Origin: Desulfuromusa sp.
GTDB lineage: Bacteria; Desulfobacterota; Desulfuromonadia; Desulfuromonadales; Geopsychrobacteraceae
DNA length: 7,970 nucleotides
Assembly (NCBI GenBank): GCA_021157505.1
Contig: JAGGWI010000186.1
Span: 1-7,970, forward strand
Direction: 5' to 3'
The notes under the pieces are model-generated. The model was not told the DNA's origin. It ran no database searches and saw only the letters and a program-made list of their open reading frames with translations. The position numbers and the translations under genes are program-made. Shown here in pieces: positions 1-6,109 of the stretch; the stretch's first letter is position 1; each line of letters begins with the position of its first letter.

Positions 1-7
1 GAGTTAT

Positions 8-85
8 TTTGTTTGTTGCCAAGGCATGCCGATGCAGCCCTAGCTTGCGCTAAAGCAAAGAGGCATAACGCAGGCAGCAAGCAAA
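8..85. repeat. Imperfect long inverted repeat at the left edge
   Basis: Positions 8-20 (TTTGTTTGTTGCC) and 73-85 (GGCAGCAAGCAAA) are inverted copies matching at 11 of 13 bases. In plus-strand RNA both mismatches become G-U pairs, so a 13-bp stem could form. The loop holds further short complementary pieces: the GGCATGCC palindrome at 23-30, ATGCC at 26-30 against GGCAT at 62-66, and TTGC at 44-47 against GCAA at 54-57. A plus-strand reading frame enters from the edge and stops at 97-99, but I do not recognise its 32 residues. The stretch lies downstream of coaX and may be a dispersed repeat, a structured 3' region or the tail of an unseen gene. Confidence 0.3.
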
Positions 86-133
86 AGAGCCAGAATTAAA
101 GGATAGGATTAACCAAACGGGACACTAGCAAGG

Positions 134-901
134 TTAATTCCGGTTTCTCTCGTAGAGGATCTGCAACCCTTCCAGAGTCAAGAATGGTTCCACCTGATCA
201 ATACAGTTGGTTGCAGCAGCAATGGGTGCCGCCAGACCACCTGTCGCTATTACTTTGGGTGTCTCGGCCAACTCCTTTTTCATCCGCTTGACAATCCCCT
301 CAACCAACCCGACATAGCCGTAAAAAATTCCGGCTTGCATACTGTTAACGGTATTCTTGGCAATGATCTGGTCTGGACGTGAAAATCCAACCCGGGGTAA
401 TTTACTCGCCCGGTCAAATAATGCATCGGCAGAAATCCCCACACCGGGAGCGATAGCACCCCCTTGATAACTACCATCCGGGGAAATCACATCAAAGGTT
501 GTTGCGGTCCCAAAATCAACCACAATCAGCCCACATTTGGATTTTTCATAGGCCGCAATCGCATTAACAATCCGGTCAGCACCCACTTCCCGTGGATTAT
601 CATACTGAATCGGCATCCCGGTCTTTATTCCCGGGCCGATAATATAGGGTGTCAGTTCAAAATACTGCAGGCAAAGACCCTCAATCGTAGCCAACATTGG
701 TGGGACAACGCTCGACACGATCACGTCATCCAGGTCTGTAAACTGTAGTCCTGACAACTGGAACAGATTGTTGATTAACATTGCATATTCATCAACAGTT
801 CGATCTTTGTCGGTCCCAATCCGCCAGTTATTTTTCAGAGTCTGTCCAGCATAAATTCCCAGGACAGTATTACTGTTTCCAATATCGATAACCAACAACA
901 T
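134..901 (-). CDS. coaX: Type III pantothenate kinase (CoaX)
   Basis: This enzyme phosphorylates pantothenate with ATP in the cytoplasm, the first step of coenzyme A synthesis. Its 255 residues are the usual CoaX length and belong to the ASKHA fold. The phosphate-binding loop DIGNSN is at residues 6-11. The GADR motif at 107-110 carries the family's catalytic aspartate, D109. A second nucleotide-binding segment, VVDFGTATT, is at 127-135, GGAIAPG follows at 148-154, and a late TGG lies at 220-222. The C-terminal FLTLEGL also fits. The ATG at 899-901 follows the birA stop by 9 bases. Its AGGAG site lies inside the last codons of birA with a rather long 12-base spacer, so translation is probably coupled. 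Type III kinases, unlike CoaA, are known to resist CoA feedback inhibition. The assignment is secure. Confidence 0.96.
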   Translation of the reverse strand: MLLVIDIGNSNTVLGIYAGQTLKNNWRIGTDKDRTVDEYAMLINNLFQLSGLQFTDLDDVIVSSVVPPMLATIEGLCLQYFELTPYIIGPGIKTGMPIQYDNPREVGADRIVNAIAAYEKSKCGLIVVDFGTATTFDVISPDGSYQGGAIAPGVGISADALFDRASKLPRVGFSRPDQIIAKNTVNSMQAGIFYGYVGLVEGIVKRMKKELAETPKVIATGGLAAPIAAATNCIDQVEPFLTLEGLQILYERNRN

Positions 902-910
902 GATACGACT

Positions 911-1906
911 CTACTCCTGATCCTTTTTTTCAGTAACGGGTATTACATCTCCAGCCAAAATTCTCTCAACCTTACCATTATCCAATTGCAACCGCAGTGC
1001 CCCCTCGGGATCAAGCCCGATGACAGTTCCAGAAAGACTCCTGGAACCCTGATCGACCCTGACCTGTCTATTTATCATATCGCAGTAGCTTTCCCACCGT
1101 TGCCGTATCGGGGTAAATCCCTCCTGTAAGAATTCTGCATAATATTGATCCAGACAACGTAAAAAAGTCCGTAGGAACATCAGCCGATCTACAGGTTTTC
1201 CTGTTTCCAAAAGAACTGAAGTTGCCGGATAGTTGATTGCTTCAGGAAACTGCTCTTCAAGCATATTCAAATTGACACCGACCCCGAGGATAACAAAATG
1301 AATTTGATCTGTCTCGGCATTCATTTCATTGAGTAACCCGGAAATTTTGGCACCGTTCACAAGAATATCATTTGGCCACTTAACTTCAACGGATAGATGA
1401 CAAACCTTTTCCAGAGTTTCTGCAACTGCAACAGCGGAGAGGAAAGTTAATTGGGGTGCCTGCTGAACAGGGATTTGAGGATGCAGCAAAATGGAACAGT
1501 AAAGGTTAACTCCAGAAGGGGATTCCCAACGCCGACCCAGGCGACCCCGCCCCGCACTCTGCCGGTCGGCAACCACCACGGTGCCCTCAATGGCTCCAGC
1601 TTCAGCAAGTTGTCGAGCCTGAACATTGGTTGAATCTGTGTCTGTAAATGCGACAACAGTCTGGCCAATCAGCCGACTATTCAGCCCATTCTCAATATCA
1701 ACAGCCAGTAACAAATCAGGTGCCGCAAGCAATCGATAACCAAGGGAGTGTTTCGCTTCGATTTCAAAACCTGACTCACGCAACACTTTAACCTGTTTCC
1801 ATACAGCGGCACGGGAAATATTCAGCAAATGGCTGATTTTCTGCCCCGAAATATAAGGATCAGGACAGGTACGAAACAAATTGAGTATTTCGTCACGTGA
1901 AGTCAA
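911..1906 (-). CDS. birA: Biotin--protein ligase with DNA-binding domain (BirA)
   Basis: The enzyme activates biotin to biotinyl-5'-AMP and transfers it to a lysine of biotin carboxyl carrier proteins. In its adenylate-bound form the two-domain type also represses biotin genes. The 331 residues show a winged helix-turn-helix at about 5-60 (ISGQKISHLLNISRAAVWKQ at 19-38), then the catalytic core. The core has DSTN at 91-94, the glycine-rich GRGRLGRRW adenylate loop at 119-127, KWPND at 176-180, K187 in AKISGLL, and GVGVNLN at 208-214. An SH3-like tail spans about 280-325. The start is TTG at 1904-1906, chosen because GGAG lies 5 bases upstream and the HTH begins at once. It follows the nadC stop by 11 bases. 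The HTH suggests a repressor role, but no biotin synthesis gene is visible here, so its targets are unknown. Confidence 0.95.
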   Translation of the reverse strand: MTSRDEILNLFRTCPDPYISGQKISHLLNISRAAVWKQVKVLRESGFEIEAKHSLGYRLLAAPDLLLAVDIENGLNSRLIGQTVVAFTDTDSTNVQARQLAEAGAIEGTVVVADRQSAGRGRLGRRWESPSGVNLYCSILLHPQIPVQQAPQLTFLSAVAVAETLEKVCHLSVEVKWPNDILVNGAKISGLLNEMNAETDQIHFVILGVGVNLNMLEEQFPEAINYPATSVLLETGKPVDRLMFLRTFLRCLDQYYAEFLQEGFTPIRQRWESYCDMINRQVRVDQGSRSLSGTVIGLDPEGALRLQLDNGKVERILAGDVIPVTEKKDQE

Positions 1907-1917
1907 TGGATCTCCAG

Positions 1918-2745
1918 TTAATTAAATAGCATTGAAATATCGGCCGCCACAACGGAATGAGTTAAGGCACCAACAGAAATGAAATTGACACCAGTTCCAG
2001 CAATATCACGGACCCGCTCCAGATTGACCCCTCCCGAGGCTTCAACCAGCGCCTTTCCAGCGATCAGATCAACTCCCTGCCGCATTTCATCCAGCGTCAT
2101 ATTGTCGAGCATGATGATATCAGCGCCAGCCTGCAGAGCCTCCTCAACTTCTGGCAGGTTGCGGGTTTCAATTTCAATTTTAAGGGTGTGAGAAATCTTC
2201 CCTTGCGCCTTTTTGATAGCCGCAGAAATCCCGCCAGCGGCAGCAACATGATTTTCTTTGATGAGAACCCCATCAAACAGACCGATACGGTGGTTCCGAC
2301 CACCCCCCATACGAACAGAATATTTGTCTAAAGCGCGCAGTCCAGGAACCGTCTTGCGGGTGTCGACAATTTTTGCATCTGTCCCTTCCACGGCAGCGAC
2401 ATATTGAGCCGTTAAGCTGGCAATCCCACTCATTCGCTGTAATAAATTAAGGGCAACCCGCTCCCCCTGCAACAGAATGGAAGCTTTCCCTTTCAACCAG
2501 GCAAGCACCTCTCCCTTACGGACAGATTGACCATCTACAAAGATCTTTTCAAAACATACGTCAGGGTCAAGGATACGAAAAACCGTTGCAGCGACATCAA
2601 GTCCAGCCAAGATGAAATCTTCTTTGGCAACCAGTTCAGCACGTACAACAATGTCCGGTGCGACCGTAGCTTCGGTTGTCACATCACCAAGGCCAATATC
2701 TTCTTGAAGCGCCGTCCGCACAATACGCTCGATTTCAAACTGCAT
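1918..2745 (-). CDS. nadC: Nicotinate-nucleotide pyrophosphorylase, carboxylating (NadC)
   Basis: NadC (quinolinate phosphoribosyltransferase) converts quinolinate and PRPP to nicotinate mononucleotide, CO2 and pyrophosphate in de novo NAD synthesis. The 275 residues are the normal length. Conserved pieces include DTRKT at 128-132, GGGRNHR at 147-153, KENH at 163-166, the acidic pair E191/E193, LDN at 213-215, EASGG at 235-239 and the phosphate-binding segment ending SVGALTHS. No key residue appears to be missing. The ATG at 2743-2745 has GGAG 9 bases upstream. It is the first gene of the minus-strand operon that continues into birA and coaX. The partner genes nadA and nadB are not in the window. 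Confidence 0.96.
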   Translation of the reverse strand: MQFEIERIVRTALQEDIGLGDVTTEATVAPDIVVRAELVAKEDFILAGLDVAATVFRILDPDVCFEKIFVDGQSVRKGEVLAWLKGKASILLQGERVALNLLQRMSGIASLTAQYVAAVEGTDAKIVDTRKTVPGLRALDKYSVRMGGGRNHRIGLFDGVLIKENHVAAAGGISAAIKKAQGKISHTLKIEIETRNLPEVEEALQAGADIIMLDNMTLDEMRQGVDLIAGKALVEASGGVNLERVRDIAGTGVNFISVGALTHSVVAADISMLFN

Positions 2746-2813
2746 CGATTAAGACTCCAGACAGGGGTAAAGACCCATAAACACATCAATATAATCAGGG
2801 GGAAAGAACTCAA

Positions 2814-2843
2814 TTTATAGCATAACGCTTATTGCTCTCGCAA
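2814..2843 (-). promoter_or_regulatory. Sigma-70-type promoter of nadC-birA-coaX
   Basis: Read on the minus strand, TTGCGA (2843-2838) is followed after 18 bases by TATAAA (2819-2814), and the -10 box is preceded by TGC, making it an extended -10. The predicted start near 2807 would leave a leader of about 60 bases before nadC. A loose inverted repeat ATAA-cgc-TTAT (2822-2832) lies in the spacer and could bind a regulator, but it matches no operator I recognise. No other equally good promoter was seen inside the operon. Confidence 0.5.
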
Positions 2844-2885
2844 CCGAAAACGCTGGACTCACTTACGGAAATCTCCTTTACATTT

Positions 2886-2898
2886 CCACAACTTGTGG
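2886..2898. promoter_or_regulatory. Palindrome CCACAACTTGTGG ahead of the lipoprotein gene
   Basis: CCACAA and TTGTGG form a perfect 6-bp inverted repeat around a single C, 80 bases upstream of the lipoprotein ATG. TTGTGG could double as a -35 box, with TGAAAT (2916-2921) as a weak -10 after 17 bases. An operator over the promoter is therefore possible. The promoter match is poor, and a second -10-like GATAAT (2928-2933) has no good -35. I do not know a regulator that uses this site. Confidence 0.28.
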
Positions 2899-2978
2899 TA
2901 AAAATAAGTTATAAATGAAATGCGCAAGATAATGGTTTTGTAAAAAAACATGAGATAACTATTTAAAAGGAGCTACAA

Positions 2979-3884
2979 ATGAAAAGTCTATTAATAATTC
3001 TACTGCTTGGACTATCTCTGCTTTTAAGTTCTTGTGTCAGTAAAAATGTCTATCAACAAAAAGTAAACGAAGCTGATTTATTGACTCAGGATGTATCTGA
3101 CCTGGCGGCTACAATCAGTGAATTACGGCAAGATAAAAAATCGCTTCAAGATGATCTCTCTAACCTCAATGTTCGTCTGGTAGAGGTATTACAGCAAAAC
3201 TCCAAACTACAGCGCGACCTGCTGGCAGCCTATGCAACTGAGGAACGTCAGGAAGGGAACCTGACCCTTCATCAGCAACAGATTGTTGCACTCCGTGAGC
3301 AACTGGTAGATATGCAGCAAACCAATGACCAATTACTGGCCACCATCGAAGAGCTGAATCGGGCATTGGACAAAGAAAAGATTGCCCGTGAAGCACGACT
3401 GGCAAAAGTCAAAAACACATATAATCAGCTGGTCGGCGCTCTGGAAGAAGAAATAAAACGGGGAGAATTGACAATCTCGAATCTTGAGGGACAATTATCG
3501 GTCAACCTGCTCAACAAAATTCTTTTTGATTCGGGGAAATCCACCATCAAACCAGCAGGTCAAAAAGTTCTCAAAAGTCTCGGAGATGTGCTGAGTAAAT
3601 TTCCAGATAAAGCATTACAAATTTCTGGACACACAGATAACGTTCAAATCAGCAGCCGACTGATAGAGCTCTATCCGTCTAACTGGGAACTTTCAACTGC
3701 TCGGGCCACCAGTGTTGTCCATTTTCTACAGAAAAAGGTTGGCCTGCAGGGAGCGCGTTTAATTGCCGCCGGGTACAGCGAATATCATCCGGTTGCCAGC
3801 AACGAAGATGCTGCAGGTCGGGCTCAGAATCGACGAATCCAAATCCTGCTGGTCCCATTTAAAGCGGCACCGCCAGCAGAGTAA
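2979..3884 (+). CDS. OmpA-family peptidoglycan-binding lipoprotein with coiled coil
   Basis: This is probably an outer-membrane lipoprotein that tethers to peptidoglycan. A lysine followed by a hydrophobic stretch ends in the lipobox LSSC, giving lipidation at C19; the next residue is V, with no aspartate at +2 that would favour inner-membrane retention. Residues about 25-175 are polar, glutamine- and leucine-rich and look like a long coiled coil. The OmpA/MotB-type domain covers about 178-292: FDSGKSTIKPAG, then GHTD (217-220), SNWELSTARA (234-243) and GRAQNRR (280-286). By comparison with OmpA, D220 and R242 should bind the diaminopimelate peptide. The NWELSTARA wording is closest to the MotB/YiaD-like branch rather than to short Pal. 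There is no Tol gene nearby, so I do not call it pal. AAAAGGAG (2965-2972) sets the ATG start. The gene is monocistronic and ends at a strong terminator. Confidence 0.9.
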   Translation: MKSLLIILLLGLSLLLSSCVSKNVYQQKVNEADLLTQDVSDLAATISELRQDKKSLQDDLSNLNVRLVEVLQQNSKLQRDLLAAYATEERQEGNLTLHQQQIVALREQLVDMQQTNDQLLATIEELNRALDKEKIAREARLAKVKNTYNQLVGALEEEIKRGELTISNLEGQLSVNLLNKILFDSGKSTIKPAGQKVLKSLGDVLSKFPDKALQISGHTDNVQISSRLIELYPSNWELSTARATSVVHFLQKKVGLQGARLIAAGYSEYHPVASNEDAAGRAQNRRIQILLVPFKAAPPAE

Positions 3885-3893
3885 TGGTCAAAA

Positions 3894-3928
3894 TAAAGCC
3901 CGTAGATCAAACAGATCTACGGGCTTTA
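3894..3928. terminator. Bidirectional intrinsic terminator
   Basis: TAAAGCCCGTAGATC (3894-3908) and GATCTACGGGCTTTA (3914-3928) form a perfect 15-bp stem around the loop AAACA. It begins 10 bases after the lipoprotein stop and lies about 100 bases downstream of the convergent cyclase gene. On the minus strand the stem runs into TTTATTTTG, a better U-tract than the plus strand's CTTTACTGG. It probably ends transcripts from both sides, more efficiently for the cyclase. Confidence 0.85.
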
Positions 3929-3988
3929 CTGGCAGAAAACCAGGGAAGTATCTTATGGGTCAGATTCCTTTATACCAGCGGTTAATTC

Positions 3989-4007
3989 CACAGAGGTTCT
4001 CTCTGTG
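3989..4007. other. Short stem-loop downstream of the cyclase gene
   Basis: CACAGAG (3989-3995) and CTCTGTG (4001-4007) form a 7-bp perfect stem with a 5-base loop, 25 bases past the cyclase stop. No U-tract follows on either strand. It may protect or pause the 3' end of the transcript ahead of the main terminator at 3894-3928. Confidence 0.3.
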
Positions 4008-4031
4008 AAGAATATCATTATTCGTGTAAAA

Positions 4032-5180
4032 TCACAATTTTGAGCACACAATAACCCGATTTCGCCCCTCCTGTTTAGCTTGATAAAGGGCATTGTCAAC
4101 CCGCCTCAACAAAGCATCGGTACTATCCCCTTTGCGGAACTGAGCGACTCCAAGACTGATAGTAAGCGATCCAATCTCTGTAAAATCCTCCTGCTCCACC
4201 TCCTGCCGGATCCTTTCCGCAAAAGGTCCTGCTTCCTCAAGTTGGGTATCGGGTAACAGAATCAAAAACTCTTCCCCCCCCCAACGGATTAACAGATCAC
4301 CCTGACGAACCAACCCACGTATCAACCGGGAAAGGTGCTTAAGAACCTGGTCGCCCGTGCTATGTCCAAATTTATCATTAACCTTTTTAAAGTGATCGAT
4401 ATCAAACATAATTAAGGAAAATGGGGCCTCCCCTTGTTCAGCACGGCGATGTTCTTTGATAACAATTTCATCAAACTTGCGGCGATTATAGGTTTCTGTC
4501 AAGGTATCAGTCTCAGCCAGCTCACCAACTCGTTTCAGACTTTCGTTTAACTGCGCAGCAAGATCCCCAACCTCTATCAAGGCACGATTTAATTCAAGAG
4601 TCCTTTCTTCTACCCGGGTTTCCAGTTGTTCTCTGGCTTGCTGAATTTCAAGTTCTACCCGGTGACGTTGCTGATTCTCAGAGCCAAGCCTGGTCAATAA
4701 ATCAAAAAAACGGACAAAAAATTTCATCAAGTAGTCGATTCTCTGCTTAGAAACCACCGGAACTTTTTCCAAAGCTTGTAGATAAGCATCTATATCGAAA
4801 TTGTACGCTAGTGCCTGGCGACGAAAATAATCGTGATCGGGAGGGTGATGGAGAAACTGGCCAAGAAAAAAGAAACCGAGGGGAACATCGTCAAGAAGAA
4901 TCGGGATGGCAACTTCAATGAGGCCATTCGGACAGGGATAAGTGAGGTATTCCTTTGAATCCAGATATTCCTGAATTCTATCTTCACTCAATATGCAGTT
5001 TTTTCGACTCTCTGGATTAAGGCGGTGAAAATCAGTACAAATTTCCTGCCAACCAATCGACACCAACCAGTTGTGATCAGCATCCATCACTCCAACTGAT
5101 ATCCCTGCTGCTTCATAGAAAAAATGCATTAACGCCCGCAGGTCGTCCAGATCAATTATTTCCTCTAAACTGAGGCTCAT
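4032..5180 (-). CDS. PocR-domain diguanylate cyclase (GGDEF)
   Basis: A predicted soluble enzyme making cyclic di-GMP from two GTP. Residues about 5-165 match the PocR ligand-binding domain, a PAS-like sensor: EICTDFHRLNP with C48, then C62, then YPCPNGL with C83, then PILLDDVPLGFFFLGQFL. The three cysteines could hold a metal or redox centre, which is inference. A coiled coil at about 165-222 links it to the GGDEF domain (about 223-380). That domain has FDIDHFKKVND at 259-269 (metal ligand D260) and an intact GGEEF active site at 301-305. The RxxD inhibitory site R292/D295 sits five residues before it, so feedback inhibition is expected. There is no EAL domain, signal peptide or membrane segment. 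The ATG at 5178-5180 has an AGGGGG ribosome site close upstream. The gene is transcribed alone, divergently from the TM2 gene. The sensed ligand is unknown; PocR itself senses 1,2-propanediol. Confidence 0.92.
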   Translation of the reverse strand: MSLSLEEIIDLDDLRALMHFFYEAAGISVGVMDADHNWLVSIGWQEICTDFHRLNPESRKNCILSEDRIQEYLDSKEYLTYPCPNGLIEVAIPILLDDVPLGFFFLGQFLHHPPDHDYFRRQALAYNFDIDAYLQALEKVPVVSKQRIDYLMKFFVRFFDLLTRLGSENQQRHRVELEIQQAREQLETRVEERTLELNRALIEVGDLAAQLNESLKRVGELAETDTLTETYNRRKFDEIVIKEHRRAEQGEAPFSLIMFDIDHFKKVNDKFGHSTGDQVLKHLSRLIRGLVRQGDLLIRWGGEEFLILLPDTQLEEAGPFAERIRQEVEQEDFTEIGSLTISLGVAQFRKGDSTDALLRRVDNALYQAKQEGRNRVIVCSKL

Positions 5181-5252
5181 ATTCCCCCTGATATAAAAAG
5201 ATTAAACACGTAATCCAACTGGGTTCGTAACATATAATAAAGAATCACTAAC

Positions 5253-5280
5253 ACTATAACAGGAGATTTTCTTTAATCAA
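5253..5280 (-). promoter_or_regulatory. Candidate promoter of the diguanylate cyclase
   Basis: On the minus strand TTGATT (5280-5275) and TATAGT (5258-5253) are 16 bases apart, and TGT just before the -10 makes it an extended -10. Transcription would start near 5246, leaving a leader of about 65 bases. The match is reasonable but not perfect, and the region is AT-rich, so chance similarity is possible. Confidence 0.38.
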
Positions 5281-5353
5281 CATCCAGATCGACAATAAAA
5301 CTTCATTATTCACAATCACTTATCCACGAACGGTGATTATCAACAAATCAAGT

Positions 5354-5365
5354 CAAGAATTCTTG
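5354..5365. promoter_or_regulatory. Perfect 12-bp palindrome CAAGAATTCTTG in the divergent region
   Basis: The palindrome is self-complementary with no central gap and lies between the cyclase and the TM2 gene, the only large gene-poor stretch here (5181-5428). Its right end overlaps TTGCAG (5363-5368), a possible rightward -35 box, though no convincing -10 follows. Nearby AATCAC (5314-5319) and GTGATT (5333-5338) form another inverted repeat. Either could bind a regulator shared by both genes. Nothing else in 5181-5428 is recognisable. Confidence 0.25.
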
Positions 5366-5428
5366 CAGTAGTCATGACAATAACGTAATCTCAATTTAAC
5401 TATCTCAAATTTAAATCTGGAGATATCG

Positions 5429-5506
5429 ATGCCTGTGATCCCTTACACATCCAAAGATATTCTGGAACCAGCTGAGCTGGTCGCACTGGGGATTGAACCT
5501 GAATAA
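5429..5506 (+). CDS. Small 25-residue ORF ahead of the TM2 gene, function unknown
   Basis: An ATG with GGAG 6 bases upstream (5418-5421 region) opens 25 codons ending in TAA at 5504-5506. The peptide begins MPVIPYTSKDILEPAELVAL and ends GIEPE. It is acidic, has no membrane segment and no run of regulatory codons that would mark an attenuator leader. The stop lies 22 bases before the TM2 start codon, so the two are likely co-transcribed. The ribosome site, balanced codons and complete frame argue for a real gene; the short length argues against. I do not recognise the peptide. It could be a leader peptide, a small protein, or the original N-terminus of a longer TM2 protein separated by a frameshift. 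Confidence 0.45.
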   Translation: MPVIPYTSKDILEPAELVALGIEPE

Positions 5507-5528
5507 CTACATTAATAAGGAGCAAGAA

Positions 5529-5927
5529 GTGGATAATACTTACGACACCCATCATAAAGCCATTGGCTACATTTTATGGTTATTTGGTTTTACCGGGTCG
5601 CATCGATTTTATTATGGGAAACCGATATCAGGAACCATCTATTTTTTGACCCTGGGTCTGCTTGGGATCGGTTGGCTTATTGATCTGTTTCTGATCCCGG
5701 CGATGGATCGTCAGGCCAATCTACGTTTTGTTCCTGGCAACTTCGACTACACTGTCGCCTGGATTCTATTAACTTTTCTCGGTCTATTCGGCATACATCG
5801 TTTGTATCTGGGCAAATGGGTCAGTGGAATTATCTACCTTCTGACTTTGGGGATTTTTGGCTTAGGCTACCTGTACGATTTTTGGACGATCAATGACCAA
5901 GTCTCACAACTTAACAGAGGCTTTTGA
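5529..5927 (+). CDS. Tandem TM2-domain membrane protein
   Basis: A small integral membrane protein of unknown biochemical role made of two TM2 domains. The first (residues about 10-60) reads HKAIGYILWLFGF, then GSHRFYYGK, then LTLGLLGIGWLIDLFLI. The second (about 75-126) repeats this with GIHRLYLGK and LTLGIFGLGYLYDFW. Each has two membrane segments joined by a G-x-HR-x-Y-x-GK turn and an aspartate near the end of the second helix, as expected for TM2. Four membrane helices result. I chose GTG at 5529 (132 residues) because TAAGGAG lies exactly 6 bases upstream; the in-frame TTG at 5493 would start inside the preceding small ORF without a ribosome site. Family and topology are firm; function is not. 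Confidence 0.85.
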   Translation: MDNTYDTHHKAIGYILWLFGFTGSHRFYYGKPISGTIYFLTLGLLGIGWLIDLFLIPAMDRQANLRFVPGNFDYTVAWILLTFLGLFGIHRLYLGKWVSGIIYLLTLGIFGLGYLYDFWTINDQVSQLNRGF

Positions 5928-5955
5928 ACTTAAAATGAACGATTCTGCCTCTTTA
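5916..5955 (+). terminator. Weak terminator-like hairpin after the TM2 gene
   Basis: AGAGGC (5916-5921), inside the last TM2 codons, can pair with GCCTCT (5947-5952), which is followed by TTTA. The 25-base loop and short stem make this a weak candidate. Confidence 0.2.
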
Positions 5956-6005
5956 CAACCCTTGATTCCAAGGAAGTATTACCCTCGATAACGCTCAGGA
6001 GAAGA

Positions 6006-6062
6006 ATGTTTTGCCCTTTAAGAGTAGAGCAACGTGAGTGTAAAAAGCTTTCTTTTCCTTAA
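6006..6062 (+). CDS. Possible 18-residue leader peptide before the enoyl-CoA hydratase
   Basis: An ATG with a good AGGAG site 4 bases upstream (5997-6001) opens 18 codons ending in TAA at 6060-6062, 47 bases before the hydratase start. The peptide is MFCPLRVEQRECKKLSFP, basic and with two cysteines. I do not recognise it. A frame this short with a chance ribosome site is common, and the rest of 5928-6109 shows only an AT-rich TATAAA (6074-6079) with no convincing -35, so this is tentative. Confidence 0.18.
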   Translation: MFCPLRVEQRECKKLSFP

Positions 6063-6109
6063 CACCGTCCCGATATAAAACATTGCTTCCCGATTTTCCG
6101 GAGAATATC

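Noticed and set aside
109..137. TTAACC / GGTTAA inverted repeat overlapping the coaX stop as a terminator.
   Set aside because: The 6-bp A/T-rich stem with a 17-base loop and no following U-tract is too weak.
5319..5327. TTATCCACG resembles a DnaA box.
   Set aside because: It is a single near-match with no cluster, no AT-rich unwinding region with repeats and no replication gene nearby, so it does not support an origin.
4032..5428. A c-di-GMP riboswitch (GEMM) near the cyclase.
   Set aside because: I looked for the conserved GEMM core sequence on both strands around the gene and saw nothing like it.
5493..5528. Longer TM2 protein starting with TTG at 5493.
   Set aside because: The TTG has no ribosome site and lies inside the small upstream ORF, while GTG at 5529 has TAAGGAG at ideal spacing and starts just before the first TM2 domain.
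5936..5992. 18-codon frame MNDSASLQPLIPRKYYPR after the TM2 gene.
   Set aside because: It has no ribosome binding site and is of chance length.
6083..6109. Hydratase start at the TTG at 6083.
   Set aside because: No ribosome site precedes it, and the ATG at 6110 has one at good spacing and gives the standard family length.
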